64,000 nt of DNA. It comes from Oceanobacillus kimchii X50. GTDB lineage: Bacteria; Bacillota; Bacilli; Bacillales; Amphibacillaceae. Numbering within the stretch: position 1 is the first letter of the stretch; every line of letters begins with the position of its first letter. This document shows, piece by piece, positions 52,632 through 61,672 of this stretch. The notes beneath the pieces are model-generated. The model saw only the letters and a list, made by a program, of their open reading frames with translations, had not been told where the DNA came from and ran no database searches. The position numbers and the translations under genes were made by a program. The stretch is from the NCBI RefSeq assembly GCF_000340475.1, contig NZ_CM001792.1:3337253-3401252 (forward strand), read 5' to 3'.

Positions 52632-52832
52632 CAGGAGTGTGAATACGAAATCCTTTCTGATAGCAACGAAAATATCGTCATAGAGTAGTTTTACATCTAT
52701 CGAGCTCATGGAATCGCAGGTTTTATCATTCGTTGGATTGAAGAAGATTTCCCTCACTCTCCATCATATATGGCAAAGCAAATTGTCGAACCAATGGTAT
52801 CATCTACAACGATTTTGCACCAGAAAAAATAA
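52632..52832 (+). pseudogene. Remnant of a TetR-family regulator C-terminal domain
   Basis: Frame from 52632 reads QECEYEILSDSNENIVIE, then an in-frame TAG (52686-52688), then FYIYRAHGIAGFIIRWIEED followed by FPHSPSYMAKQIVEPM and a stop at 52832. The segment GIAGFIIRWIEEDFPHSP resembles the GLIGIIKEWIENGFKESPEE-type C-terminus common in TetR regulators. No HTH half is present. A decayed gene end is the best reading. Confidence 0.7.
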
Positions 52833-52847
52833 CTTGCCCTTACTATG

Positions 52848-53144
52848 TTAAAAAGGCAAGTTTTCTTCATTCGATAATTCTAGCCAATAAGGATACGAAG
52901 CCAAGTAAATGCTTGCAATGAATATCATTATGACAATGGTCCACAACGTTGGCTCCCAAAAAATGTTTAGTAAGAGTACAAGAGGAATCACAAACATAAG
53001 AGCAGTTGACCGTTTTCTTGTGCGTTTGCTTATAAATTGTATTTCACTACAGTGAGGACAATTCATACGTGTATCCAATGTAAAAGACTTTTTTATCGTC
53101 TGCTTCCATGTCCAATTTTCGCCACACTTTTGGCATTTTGGCAT
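52848..53144 (-). CDS. CXXC-20-CXXC (TIGR04104) membrane protein
   Basis: 98 aa. N-terminal zinc-ribbon-like CQKC and CPHC pairs spaced by about 20 residues (C4/C7 and C29/C32), with family text KCGENWTWKQTIKKSFTLDT. Two membrane helices (about 47-65 and 67-87) follow. Function unknown. Multiple copies of this family are usual in Bacillaceae. Confidence 0.87.
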   Translation of the reverse strand: MPKCQKCGENWTWKQTIKKSFTLDTRMNCPHCSEIQFISKRTRKRSTALMFVIPLVLLLNIFWEPTLWTIVIMIFIASIYLASYPYWLELSNEENLPF

Positions 53145-53294
53145 AAAAACACCCCTATAACTTAATTAACAATTATTACTAATTTTAACATAATTTATTA
53201 CTTACACATATTAATTTCATTTCCATTGACTTTATCCACTATAAATTTTAATCTGATTCTATAGGCAGGAATAAATAGACTGGAGTTTGTTATC

Positions 53295-53888
53295 ATGCAA
53301 ATTATGAGAGCAAATGAATTCAATGATCAATATGTACGGGAGAAGTTCAGCAAAACATTCGTAGATGGATTTGGCGAAGATCTTCGCTATTTCACAGAGG
53401 ATAAGGAAAAACTAGCAAAAGCGCTTGAACACATCTTTATTCTTGAGAATTTTTATATAACAGTGGTTTATGAAGATATTGCTGCAATAACCTTTTGTAC
53501 CAATGGAGATAAACTTGCTATTCAACATAATAAGAAAGAATTACGAAAACATCTTGGGTGGCTAAAGGGAACAATTGCTAATGTTGTTTTCAAAAAAGAA
53601 TTTCAGAAACCACCGGTAAAAACAGGTGATAAGATTGCTAACATTGGGTTTGTTGCTACTGCTGAAAAATATCGACGCCAAGGCATGGCTTCCACATTGA
53701 TGAATTATATCCTTTCCTTACCCCAGTATGAGACGTTTTTATTAGAAACAATTGCCGATACCAATACAAGTGCGCTGCAACTCTATAAGAATCTCGGATT
53801 TAAAGAAATTAAACGGACGAAACAGAAACATACAAAATTTAGTGGCATTAATTATTATATTGATATGGCATACAAGAAAAATGGATAA
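53295..53888 (+). CDS. GNAT-family N-acetyltransferase
   Basis: 197 aa. Acetyl-CoA-binding motif A VATAEKYRRQGMASTLMNYIL (about 118-138) and motif B LLETIADTNTSALQLYKNLGFKEI. Substrate unknown. TGGAGTTT precedes the ATG weakly. A terminator follows. Confidence 0.87.
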   Translation: MQIMRANEFNDQYVREKFSKTFVDGFGEDLRYFTEDKEKLAKALEHIFILENFYITVVYEDIAAITFCTNGDKLAIQHNKKELRKHLGWLKGTIANVVFKKEFQKPPVKTGDKIANIGFVATAEKYRRQGMASTLMNYILSLPQYETFLLETIADTNTSALQLYKNLGFKEIKRTKQKHTKFSGINYYIDMAYKKNG

Positions 53889-53890
53889 CA

Positions 53891-53922
53891 AAAGGTCGTA
53901 TCCACATAAAGATACGACCTTT
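53891..53922. terminator. Bidirectional terminator between GNAT and gntZ
   Basis: AAAGGTCGTATC and GATACGACCTTT, a perfect 12-bp stem with an 8-nt loop, with T residues beyond. Confidence 0.9.
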
Positions 53923-53950
53923 ATTATTTAACCCCTTTTGTTCTTAACAC

Positions 53951-55348
53951 TTACCACTCTGTATGGAAAGTACCTTCTTTATCCACTCTCTCATACGTAT
54001 GTGCACCAAAATAGTCTCGCTGTGCTTGAATCATATTGGCACCACTTTGAGAGGAACGGTATCCATCATAGTAAGTTAAAGATGCTCCTAAACTTGGTAA
54101 GGATAGTCCAGTTTCCATCCCTTTTATCACAACTTTCCGTAATGAAGCTTGATAGTCATTAATCTTCTCTTGGAAGAATGGTGATAGTAATAAGTTTGGT
54201 AGTTGTTTATCTGCTTTAAATGCATCACTAATTTCATTCAGAATACCAGCTCTGATAATGCATCCACCTCTAAATATCAACGCAATTTCTTCTAGTTTTA
54301 AATCCCAACCATAGGCTTCAGATGCTTGCTTATATTGATGAAATCCTTGTGCATACGCACATATTTTGCCCATAAACAGTGCTTTTCTCACAAGTTCCAG
54401 CCATGCTTGTTTGTCGAGGTCTTGGTCTAGTTTCGTTGGCCCTGACAACAATTGATCTGCAAGAACACGTTCTTCTTTTAAGCCCGATAAGAATCGTGCA
54501 AACACTGATTCTGTAATAATAGATAACGGAACACCTACATCCAATGCATTTTGGCTTGTCCATTTCCCAGTACCTTTTTGACCTGATTTATCTAAAATAA
54601 CATCAACCAATGGTTTATTCGTTTCTTCATCGACATGCGTTAAAATATCACTCGTTATTTCCATCAAATAGCTTTCAAGTTCTCCTTCATTCCACTCACG
54701 AAATGTAGTTGCGATTTCTTCAACTGATAAACCCAGTCTTTCACGCAAGAACTGATAAGCCTCTGTAATCAGCTGCATATCGGCATATTCAATACCGTTA
54801 TGTACCATTTTCACATAATGCCCAGAACCTTCTTTACCTAAATAACCACAACATGCTTTACCGTCAACTTGTGCCGCTATTTTCTCTAGGATAGGTGCAA
54901 CTTCTTGATATACTTTTTCATCGCCACTAGGCATTAGTGCAGGTCCATGAAGCGCTCCCTCTTCCCCACCAGAAACACCTACACTGACAAAATGAATCCC
55001 AACATCTTTTAAGCGATGATAACGACGGTTCGAATCATTAAAATTGGAATTCCCCCCGTCCATAATAATGTCTTCTTTATCAAGTAACGGTACTAATGAA
55101 TCAATGACAGAATCAATAATGGGGCCAGCTGTTACCATTAAGAATACTTTTCTTGGTTTTGCTAATGAATTTACAAAACTCTCTAAGTCATAATGTGCCT
55201 CTGCATTATCACTTGTAAAATTGGATTTAAATTTTTCTGTTAGGTCAGATGTATAGTTATAAACCGCAACTCTTTCACCCTTATTGGCCATGTTCATCGC
55301 TAGGTTTGCACCCATAACACCTAAACCAAATACTCCAATAGAATTCAT
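53951..55348 (-). CDS. gntZ: 6-phosphogluconate dehydrogenase, decarboxylating
   Basis: 465 aa. Rossmann GLGVMGANLAMN (residues 6-17), the family block in MVHNGIEYADMQLI, and ILDKSGQKGTGKWTSQNALD. Converts 6-phosphogluconate to ribulose 5-phosphate with CO2 and NAD(P)H. The ATG at 55348 follows AAGGAAG; the frame extension to 55402 lacks a ribosome site. Last gene of the gluconate operon, 215 bases after gntP. Order matches B. subtilis gntRKPZ. Confidence 0.94.
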   Translation of the reverse strand: MNSIGVFGLGVMGANLAMNMANKGERVAVYNYTSDLTEKFKSNFTSDNAEAHYDLESFVNSLAKPRKVFLMVTAGPIIDSVIDSLVPLLDKEDIIMDGGNSNFNDSNRRYHRLKDVGIHFVSVGVSGGEEGALHGPALMPSGDEKVYQEVAPILEKIAAQVDGKACCGYLGKEGSGHYVKMVHNGIEYADMQLITEAYQFLRERLGLSVEEIATTFREWNEGELESYLMEITSDILTHVDEETNKPLVDVILDKSGQKGTGKWTSQNALDVGVPLSIITESVFARFLSGLKEERVLADQLLSGPTKLDQDLDKQAWLELVRKALFMGKICAYAQGFHQYKQASEAYGWDLKLEEIALIFRGGCIIRAGILNEISDAFKADKQLPNLLLSPFFQEKINDYQASLRKVVIKGMETGLSLPSLGASLTYYDGYRSSQSGANMIQAQRDYFGAHTYERVDKEGTFHTEW

Positions 55349-55563
55349 TCTTTCTACACTTCCTTTATATAGGTTGTTCAAACTGTCCGGTAAAAATGAC
55401 ACATATCAGGGGACCTTCTGCTAAAATCGCCCACACGTCCTGTGGAAGCTCGTTGGCTTAGCTTCTCCGTTCCTTACATATTTATTGCTTACGTTTTGGT
55501 ACTTTAAGTTCGCCACTCGAACTTCTTTGTCCTTTTCATCCACTTTTTTGAACACGCATTTAT
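55349..55563. other. 215-bp structured gap inside the gnt operon
   Basis: The gap is GC-richer than nearby spacers. It has a stem CCACA-N5-TGTGG near 55431 and a perfect AAGTTCG-CCACT-CGAACTT stem near 55509-55527. No frame with a ribosome site apart from the gntZ start. It may be a degenerate intergenic repeat or an RNA processing site between gntP and gntZ. Confidence 0.4.
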
Positions 55564-56922
55564 TTATACAATTAAACTTAACGCTAGTGTAAAGACAAGA
55601 CCAGCGACAGAAATCACTGTTTCAAGTAACGTCCATGTTGCGAACGTTTCTTTCATGGATAGATTAAAGTATTCTTTAAAAATCCAGAACCCAGTATCAT
55701 TTACATGCGAAGCAATTAAACTACCCGCACCTGTCGCTAATACCATTAAAGCAAGGTTTACATCTGTACCTTCCATTAAAGGAATTACCATACCAGCAGT
55801 TGTTAAAGCAGCAACTGTCGCTGAACCTAATGCAATTCTTAATATTGCTGCAATCAACCAAGCGAGAAAGATTGGTGACATACTCGTTCCATCAAATAAA
55901 GCAGCAACAGAATCACCGACACCGCCGTCAATTAAGACTTGTTTTAAGGCACCGCCACCACCAATGATAAGTAGCATCATACCAATTGCGCGAACAGATT
56001 CTTCTGCAGATGCCATCAATTGTTTCATCGGTATTTTACGAGCAATTCCCATTGTATAGATTGCTAGTAACAAGGAAATTAATAATGCCGTTGTTGGTTG
56101 CCCAATCATGCGCATGATTTCAAAGAAAATGTTATCGGATACATTACCGATATCTTGTAGTAAATCAACCACTGTTGTAATCGCCATTAAAATCACTGGG
56201 AATAGTGCAGTTAATGCACTAACTGCAAAGCTCGGTGTTTCCTCTTTTGGAAGTGATTTTCCCCCACCAAGTGATCCAAGGTCACCAACTTTTGAAAATG
56301 CTTCTGGCACAATTTTCTTTGCAACTTTAGTAAATAGTGGCCCAGCTAAAATAACCGTCGGAATCGCAATGATAATCCCATAAATAAGTACCATTCCAAT
56401 ATTCGCTCCGTATTGTTGAGCAATCACGGTTGGACCTGGATGCGGTGGTAAAAAGCCATGCGTCACGGATAACGCTGCCGTCATCGGTAAACCTAAATAT
56501 AATAAAGGTATTTTAATTTCTTTTGCAATTTGATAAATAATCGGTATTAGTAGAACTAACCCTACTTCGAAGAATAACGCTACACCAATAATGAATGATG
56601 CAATTACTACAGCCCATTGGATTCGTTTTTCCCCAAATTTGTGGATCAACGTTAAAGCGATTCGCTGTGCCCCACCAGCATCTGCAACTAGTTTTCCTAG
56701 TATTGCACCAAAACCGAAGATGAGTGCAATGTCACCTAAAGTACCTCCAAGTCCACCTTCAATCGATTCAACAATATCTCCTAAAGGCATCCCTAAAGCT
56801 AATGCTGTTAGGAATGATACAATGATCAATGAAATAAATGTATTTAAATTCCACTTCATTATGAGTAGCAATAGTAACACTACAGCCAATGCTACAATAA
56901 TTAATGGCATTATATTTTCCAT
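55564..56922 (-). CDS. gntP: Gluconate permease
   Basis: 452 aa, about 12-14 helices, GntP family: FGFGAILGKLVADAGGAQRIA, THGFLPPHPGPTVIA, and SHVNDTGFWIFKEYFNLS. Proton-coupled gluconate import. GGGAG precedes the ATG. It lies 25 bases after gntK. Confidence 0.94.
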   Translation of the reverse strand: MENIMPLIIVALAVVLLLLLIMKWNLNTFISLIIVSFLTALALGMPLGDIVESIEGGLGGTLGDIALIFGFGAILGKLVADAGGAQRIALTLIHKFGEKRIQWAVVIASFIIGVALFFEVGLVLLIPIIYQIAKEIKIPLLYLGLPMTAALSVTHGFLPPHPGPTVIAQQYGANIGMVLIYGIIIAIPTVILAGPLFTKVAKKIVPEAFSKVGDLGSLGGGKSLPKEETPSFAVSALTALFPVILMAITTVVDLLQDIGNVSDNIFFEIMRMIGQPTTALLISLLLAIYTMGIARKIPMKQLMASAEESVRAIGMMLLIIGGGGALKQVLIDGGVGDSVAALFDGTSMSPIFLAWLIAAILRIALGSATVAALTTAGMVIPLMEGTDVNLALMVLATGAGSLIASHVNDTGFWIFKEYFNLSMKETFATWTLLETVISVAGLVFTLALSLIV

Positions 56923-56947
56923 AAATTCTCGCTCCCGTCTCGTTGTA

Positions 56948-58498
56948 TTATTTATTTATGGACTTTTGTTGATAAGCCGCTATCTGTTCATACTCACTTT
57001 CTAATGCACGTGCAATTCGAATAAAGATTGGCATCAGTTCTCGATAAGCTTCTACATGTGTTGCATTCGGCTCATGTGCATGTGTATGACCAATTAAGTC
57101 TTCCACTACATCAAATGAATCGATTTTTTCTTCAGCATATAAGCCAAGCATACATGCACCTAAACATGAAGATTCATAGCTTTTCGGCACAATCACATCC
57201 TGATCAAAGATATCCGCCATCATCTGACGCCATAGCTCCGATCTAGAGAATCCTCCCGTTGCTTTGATAGATTTCACTGGAACATCCATTACTTCGACTA
57301 AAGCAAGGAACACCGAATATAGATTAAAGATGACTCCTTCTAATGCTGCTCGTACCATATGTTCCTTTTTATGATTTAAGGTTAATCCGATAAAGGAACC
57401 GCGCACATCAGAATTCCATAACGGAGCACGTTCTCCAGCTAGGAATGGGTGGAATAATAACCCATTGGAACCTGGCTCTACTTTACTAGCAATGGTGGTT
57501 AACACTTCATATGGATCGACATTTAACCGTTTTGCTGTTTCTACTTCACTTGCAGCCAGCTCATCTCTAATCCAACGCAGAACCATACCGCCATTATTGA
57601 CCGGTCCACCAATCACCCAATGTTCTTCTGTTAATGCATAGCAAAAGATTCGTCCTTTTTGGTCTGTTCTTGGTTTTGGAATCACGGTACGAATCGCCCC
57701 ACTGGTCCCAATTGTTATTGCAACTTCACCGTCTTTAATAGCGTTTACACCGATATTTGATAGTACTCCATCGCTTGCGCCAATGACGAATTTTGTATTA
57801 CTTGTAATTCCCATCTCTTTAGCAACTACTTCTTCACAACCTGTAAAGATCTTCGTGGTAGGAACTAATGAAGATAATTGTTCTTTATTTATTCCGGCTA
57901 CCTGGAGTGCTTCTTCATCCCACGTAAGTTTATCTAAATTCATCATTCCTGTTGCAGAAGCGATGGAATGATCAACTACATACTCACCAAACAATTGATA
58001 GAAAATATATTCCTTAATACCAATGTATTTCTTCGTCTTTTCCGCAATCTCTGGACGTTCGTTTTGAATCCATGTAATTTTACTTAAAGGAGACATCGGA
58101 TGAATAGGTGTTCCAGTTTTAAGGTAAATCTCATGCCCATTCATTTCTTGTTTAATTTTCTTCGCCCAACCAGCACTACGATTATCTGCCCACGTAATAC
58201 ATGGGGTAATTGCTTGATGTTGTTCATCTATGGCAATCAAACTATGCATCGCACTACTGAAAGAAATAAATGATAGATCTTCTTTATCAATACTTGATTC
58301 TTCCATTACCTGTTTAATCGTCAAGCGTACTGCTAAATATATCTCTTCCGGATCTTGCTCAGCAGTGGATACATCAGGAGTATGTAAATCATATCCGTGA
58401 TTTCCTTGAGCAATGATTTCGCCCGTTTCCCGGTATAATACTGCTTTTGTACTTGTTGTGCCGATATCGACACCAAGCATATATTTATTTTGATTCAA
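56948..58498 (-). CDS. gntK: Gluconokinase, FGGY family
   Basis: 516 aa. N-terminal phosphate site GVDIGTTSTKAV, sugar-binding SSAMHSL, ATP-site segments VAITIGTSGAIRT and KSIKATGGFSRSELWRQMMADIF. Phosphorylates gluconate to 6-phosphogluconate. Overlaps the end of gntR by 14 bases, so the two are coupled. Confidence 0.94.
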   Translation of the reverse strand: MNQNKYMLGVDIGTTSTKAVLYRETGEIIAQGNHGYDLHTPDVSTAEQDPEEIYLAVRLTIKQVMEESSIDKEDLSFISFSSAMHSLIAIDEQHQAITPCITWADNRSAGWAKKIKQEMNGHEIYLKTGTPIHPMSPLSKITWIQNERPEIAEKTKKYIGIKEYIFYQLFGEYVVDHSIASATGMMNLDKLTWDEEALQVAGINKEQLSSLVPTTKIFTGCEEVVAKEMGITSNTKFVIGASDGVLSNIGVNAIKDGEVAITIGTSGAIRTVIPKPRTDQKGRIFCYALTEEHWVIGGPVNNGGMVLRWIRDELAASEVETAKRLNVDPYEVLTTIASKVEPGSNGLLFHPFLAGERAPLWNSDVRGSFIGLTLNHKKEHMVRAALEGVIFNLYSVFLALVEVMDVPVKSIKATGGFSRSELWRQMMADIFDQDVIVPKSYESSCLGACMLGLYAEEKIDSFDVVEDLIGHTHAHEPNATHVEAYRELMPIFIRIARALESEYEQIAAYQQKSINK

Positions 58499-59207
58499 TG
58501 CTCTCCCTCACAATCTTCATTCGTTCATCGTCACTCCAAATACTTTCTACACGATTTTGGACATCATTAAAGTTTTTATAAAAAGCATTATTCACCAAGT
58601 CTGCATCTTTATTTTTTATCGATTCTACAATTAATCGATGATTTTCAATAATTCGTTCAAAGTCATTTTCATCCTCTTGCATGCGATAACGCATCGATAA
58701 GAGAATCAAGCATTCCATGACTGGCTTCAAATTAGTCCAAAGCATAGCGATATAGTGATGATTAATCGACCGGATAATCGTTTCATGAAATTCCATATCT
58801 AAGAACGAAAATTGATCGACATCTTTATACTTAATAGCTATCTTCATCATTTCGACCACTTTTTCAAGATCATTAATCAAGGATGCATTGTCCATATCTA
58901 ACAATCGTTGAAAAGTAAACGATTCCATCATGAGCCTCACATCATATATTTCTTCTATATCTTTCTCTGAGATACCAATTACTACTGCTCCCATTCGCTC
59001 AGGGCGAACGATATTTTCACTGCTAAGTACTTTTAGTGCCTCTCTAATTGGAGATCGGCTGACTTGAAATTCTTTCGCTAATTGATTCTCAGATAAAACG
59101 GTTTCAGGTTCAATCGCTCGAGAAATGATACGCATTCTTAATTCGGCAACGACCTGCTCACCCTTAGAACTATTTATGATTTGTTTCCTCGGATAAAAGG
59201 CTTTCAT
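58485..59207 (-). CDS. gntR: Gluconate operon repressor
   Basis: 240 aa. GntR-type winged HTH LSENQLAKEFQVSRSPIREALKVL, then an FCD ligand domain (EIYDVRLMMESFTFQRLL, FHETIIRSINHHYIAMLW). Closely follows B. subtilis GntR in sequence and length. The start at 59207 is chosen for GAGGA about ten bases upstream. Gluconate should release it from the operator at 59233. Confidence 0.95.
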   Translation of the reverse strand: MKAFYPRKQIINSSKGEQVVAELRMRIISRAIEPETVLSENQLAKEFQVSRSPIREALKVLSSENIVRPERMGAVVIGISEKDIEEIYDVRLMMESFTFQRLLDMDNASLINDLEKVVEMMKIAIKYKDVDQFSFLDMEFHETIIRSINHHYIAMLWTNLKPVMECLILLSMRYRMQEDENDFERIIENHRLIVESIKNKDADLVNNAFYKNFNDVQNRVESIWSDDERMKIVRESIESK

Positions 59208-59232
59208 AAATTCACCGTCCTCGACATGATGA

Positions 59233-59250
59233 ATACTTGTATACAAGTAT
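59233..59250. promoter_or_regulatory. GntR operator
   Basis: ATACTTGTATACAAGTAT is a perfect 18-bp palindrome identical, as I remember it, to the B. subtilis gnt operator. It overlaps the -10 region and start point of the gnt promoter. Confidence 0.93.
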
Positions 59251-59277
59251 ACTAACACCTGTAATTTTGTTTGTAAA
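59249..59277 (-). promoter_or_regulatory. Sigma-A promoter of gntRKPZ
   Basis: On the minus strand TTTACA (59272-59277), 17 bases, then TAGTAT (59249-59254). Its -10 box shares bases with the GntR operator. Confidence 0.78.
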
Positions 59278-59287
59278 CGCTTGAATT
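59270..59287. promoter_or_regulatory. Possible CcpA cre site over the gnt -35 box
   Basis: TTTGTAAACGCTTGAATT matches 16 of 18 positions of WWTGNAARCGNWWWCAWW. It covers the -35 box, which would fit catabolite repression. B. subtilis gnt is also CcpA-controlled. From 59288 to 59532 I see only AT-rich leader before the acidic surface-protein gene. Confidence 0.55.
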
Positions 59288-59532
59288 GGATGATTTTAAA
59301 GTGGGAAAATTCTATTTTTTATTGGTTGGTTAAAATTTTATCTTGCCTATTTATTCTATTCTTCCCCATATTTCCTTATAGATTCTCTACATTAAATACA
59401 AAAATTGATGCTTTTGTCACACTATGTCGGACGGTATATGCATATATTACCAAAAAACAGATTGCTAGTTTACAAGGCTCAGGATATAATTTTCTCATTG
59501 AGCTTGTCATTTTACTGAAAAGAGGAGAAAAG

Positions 59533-60900
59533 ATGAAAAAATCGGCATTTATTTTTTGTATTATTTTATTTTCTGCCGTTTTACCGAGTACGATCAGTGC
59601 TCAGACAAGTATTACAGAAAAAGAGTTAGAAAGGTTTGCATCTCAAATTAGTCAACAAAGAGGTTTTACGGTAACCATTGAGGATTTGGAGTATAATCTA
59701 GCTATTTATGATGCGAATTTACAAGAGTTTGAAACGATCAATGAGTTAGAGCAATTCTTGGGAGAAGTGATTAATAGGGATGGAAGTAATTTAGATTTAA
59801 TCTATGAATACTATGAATTAGATAGTGATTCCCTTGAAGCATTACTTAATGAATTTGGTGAATCACTTGATGATTATATTTTTATTTATGATTTAGAATC
59901 GGCTGTCGACTTCTATATCGAAGAAAAGATAGAAAGAGATCCCTACTTTGATGAGAACCTGGAAATATATTTAAAAGAAGTGAGTGCCATTCGTGGATTT
60001 ACGGTTACCAGAGAGCACATTGAGCATTCACTCTCTCTATATGAAACCACACTTGAAGAGTTTAAAACCATAGAACGTCTTTCTGATTTCTTAGCAGAAG
60101 TAATTAAAAAAGACTTGAGTAACTTAAGTGCCTATTTCGATATGAGTAAAAACGACGTTTTACAATTAATGAAAGATAATGGTTTAGATATCAATGATTA
60201 TGTGTATTTAGATGATCTAGGAATCGACTTATATGAATTTATCGAATGGGACGATGAATATAGTATTGATTTCGATTATTTAATGAAGACCTATGATTTA
60301 ACGGATGAAGAATTACTGCGATTAGAAGAGCACATTGGGAATATCCTTGAAAACGCTAGTGATGAAACAATTGAACGTATATGGAACTTAGCAGATAGAA
60401 TGATGGCATTTGAAGAGTTCGATACTGCAACCGAGCTTACCGCATCTCAAATTGCTGAACTTGTTTCTATCTATCATGAATTTGTTTCTATATTTGAGTT
60501 TGATATTGAGTTTAGCTTAATAAAAGATGGGATAGAAGAGCCACTATCGCTAAATGCATTAATGTCTATGACAGAACTAGTAAATGCCGATTTAAAGATT
60601 AGCATTTATAACCTGCAAGGAACGTTTTTAGCAGATCTAATTATTACTGGAGAAATGGTAAGCTCTGAAACAATTAATGGCACAGGTGGCGCGATTAAAA
60701 CGAAACAAACGGAATCAAAACAAACATTCGAGCCTGTACAGAAAAAAGTTGAATCCGAAGCAACTACTTCCACTGTTAAAGGAGCAAAATTACCAGAAAC
60801 CGCTTCGAGCTATGTAGCAAATAGTCTGTTTGGAATTGCTACATTACTCATTGGAACACTTATTTTCATTCGAGCAAGGAAAGTAACAAGTGAAAAATAA
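59533..60900 (+). CDS. Acidic surface protein with LPxTA sorting signal
   Basis: 455 aa. Signal peptide (about 1-24, ending TISAQ). Two tandem acidic repeats of about 95 residues begin near 29 (QQRGFTVTIEDLEYNL) and 156 (AIRGFTVTREHIEHSL). A cell-wall sorting signal ends the protein: KLPETASSY, a hydrophobic helix, then RARKVTSEK. LPETA fits class D sortase substrates and the processed acidic surface protein family. The ATG at 59533 follows GAGGAG; the 84-codon extension to 59281 is discarded. The sortase gene overlaps its end. Confidence 0.88.
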   Translation: MKKSAFIFCIILFSAVLPSTISAQTSITEKELERFASQISQQRGFTVTIEDLEYNLAIYDANLQEFETINELEQFLGEVINRDGSNLDLIYEYYELDSDSLEALLNEFGESLDDYIFIYDLESAVDFYIEEKIERDPYFDENLEIYLKEVSAIRGFTVTREHIEHSLSLYETTLEEFKTIERLSDFLAEVIKKDLSNLSAYFDMSKNDVLQLMKDNGLDINDYVYLDDLGIDLYEFIEWDDEYSIDFDYLMKTYDLTDEELLRLEEHIGNILENASDETIERIWNLADRMMAFEEFDTATELTASQIAELVSIYHEFVSIFEFDIEFSLIKDGIEEPLSLNALMSMTELVNADLKISIYNLQGTFLADLIITGEMVSSETINGTGGAIKTKQTESKQTFEPVQKKVESEATTSTVKGAKLPETASSYVANSLFGIATLLIGTLIFIRARKVTSEK

Positions 60901-61474
60901 ACGTATACTTACTATTATCGGATTAATCTTTATTACTGGTGGAGCATGGGTTTTTTTGAACAATAGTAACTTATTTGTGAATGGCTATGAACTTGGTTCA
61001 ACAAATGAACATACACTTATTGATAATCGTGATATTGAAAAGAAAATGGTTGAAGAACAGACAAAACAGAAACCCCCGAAGATTGGAGAAGAAATTGGGT
61101 CATTAACAATTGAACGAATAGATGCGATCATTCCTATCTTTCATGGCACGGATGAAAATGAATTAGAAAAGGGAATAGGACATTTTGCTAATAGTGTGCT
61201 TCCTGGGGAAAAAGATAATTCTGTATTATCTGGTCATAGAGATACTGTCTTTCGACGATTGGGAGAAGTGGAAATAGGTGATAGCCTTATTGTAACCACT
61301 GATACCGATACTTTTACGTATAAAGTCCGAAAAATTCGAATTGTTGACGAGGATGATCGTACGGTTATTGTTCCTAAAGCACGAGCAACATTAACTTTGA
61401 GTACATGTTATCCGTTTAATTTCATCGGATCTGCACCTGAAAGATATATATTAGAAGCTTATTTAGTAGAGTAA
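60890..61474 (+). CDS. Class D sortase
   Basis: 194 aa. N-terminal membrane helix (about 5-23), catalytic His in LSGHRDTVFRRLGEV, Cys in TLSTCYPFNFIGSAPERY with the downstream Arg. The block GHFANSVLPGEKDNSVLSGH is typical of class D (YhcS-like) enzymes, which cut LPxTA-type signals. GTG start, overlapping the substrate gene by 11 bases. It most likely anchors that protein to peptidoglycan. Confidence 0.92.
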   Translation: MKNKRILTIIGLIFITGGAWVFLNNSNLFVNGYELGSTNEHTLIDNRDIEKKMVEEQTKQKPPKIGEEIGSLTIERIDAIIPIFHGTDENELEKGIGHFANSVLPGEKDNSVLSGHRDTVFRRLGEVEIGDSLIVTTDTDTFTYKVRKIRIVDEDDRTVIVPKARATLTLSTCYPFNFIGSAPERYILEAYLVE

Positions 61475-61557
61475 CATTTGAAAAAGTTGGAGCTTTAGAC
61501 CCCCAATAAAAAAGTCGTAGTGCCTTCCTTTTAAAAAAATATATACTATCCAAAAGT

Positions 61558-61586
61558 GTAGAAACAATCATAGCTTCTACGCGTTT
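61558..61586 (+). terminator. Probable terminator of the sortase operon
   Basis: GTAGAA and TTCTAC form a 6-bp stem, then GCGTTTTTT. About 85 bases past the sortase stop. Confidence 0.5.
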
Positions 61587-61672
61587 TTTATTGAAATTTT
61601 TAGTTGTACAAGCTGTTAGATAGAATAGAATAGATATAAAACAAAGAAAATTAGGCATTGGAGGCATCACTT

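Noticed and set aside
52848..53144. Prophage or resistance-island cargo in the 45-54 kb region
   Set aside because: No integrase, transposase, att-like repeats or tRNA gene; mixed small genes are ordinary accessory content.
59281..59532. 84-codon N-terminal extension of the acidic surface protein
   Set aside because: It would place a long stretch before a clear signal peptide; GAGGAG precedes the ATG at 59533, and the extension begins within the possible cre site.
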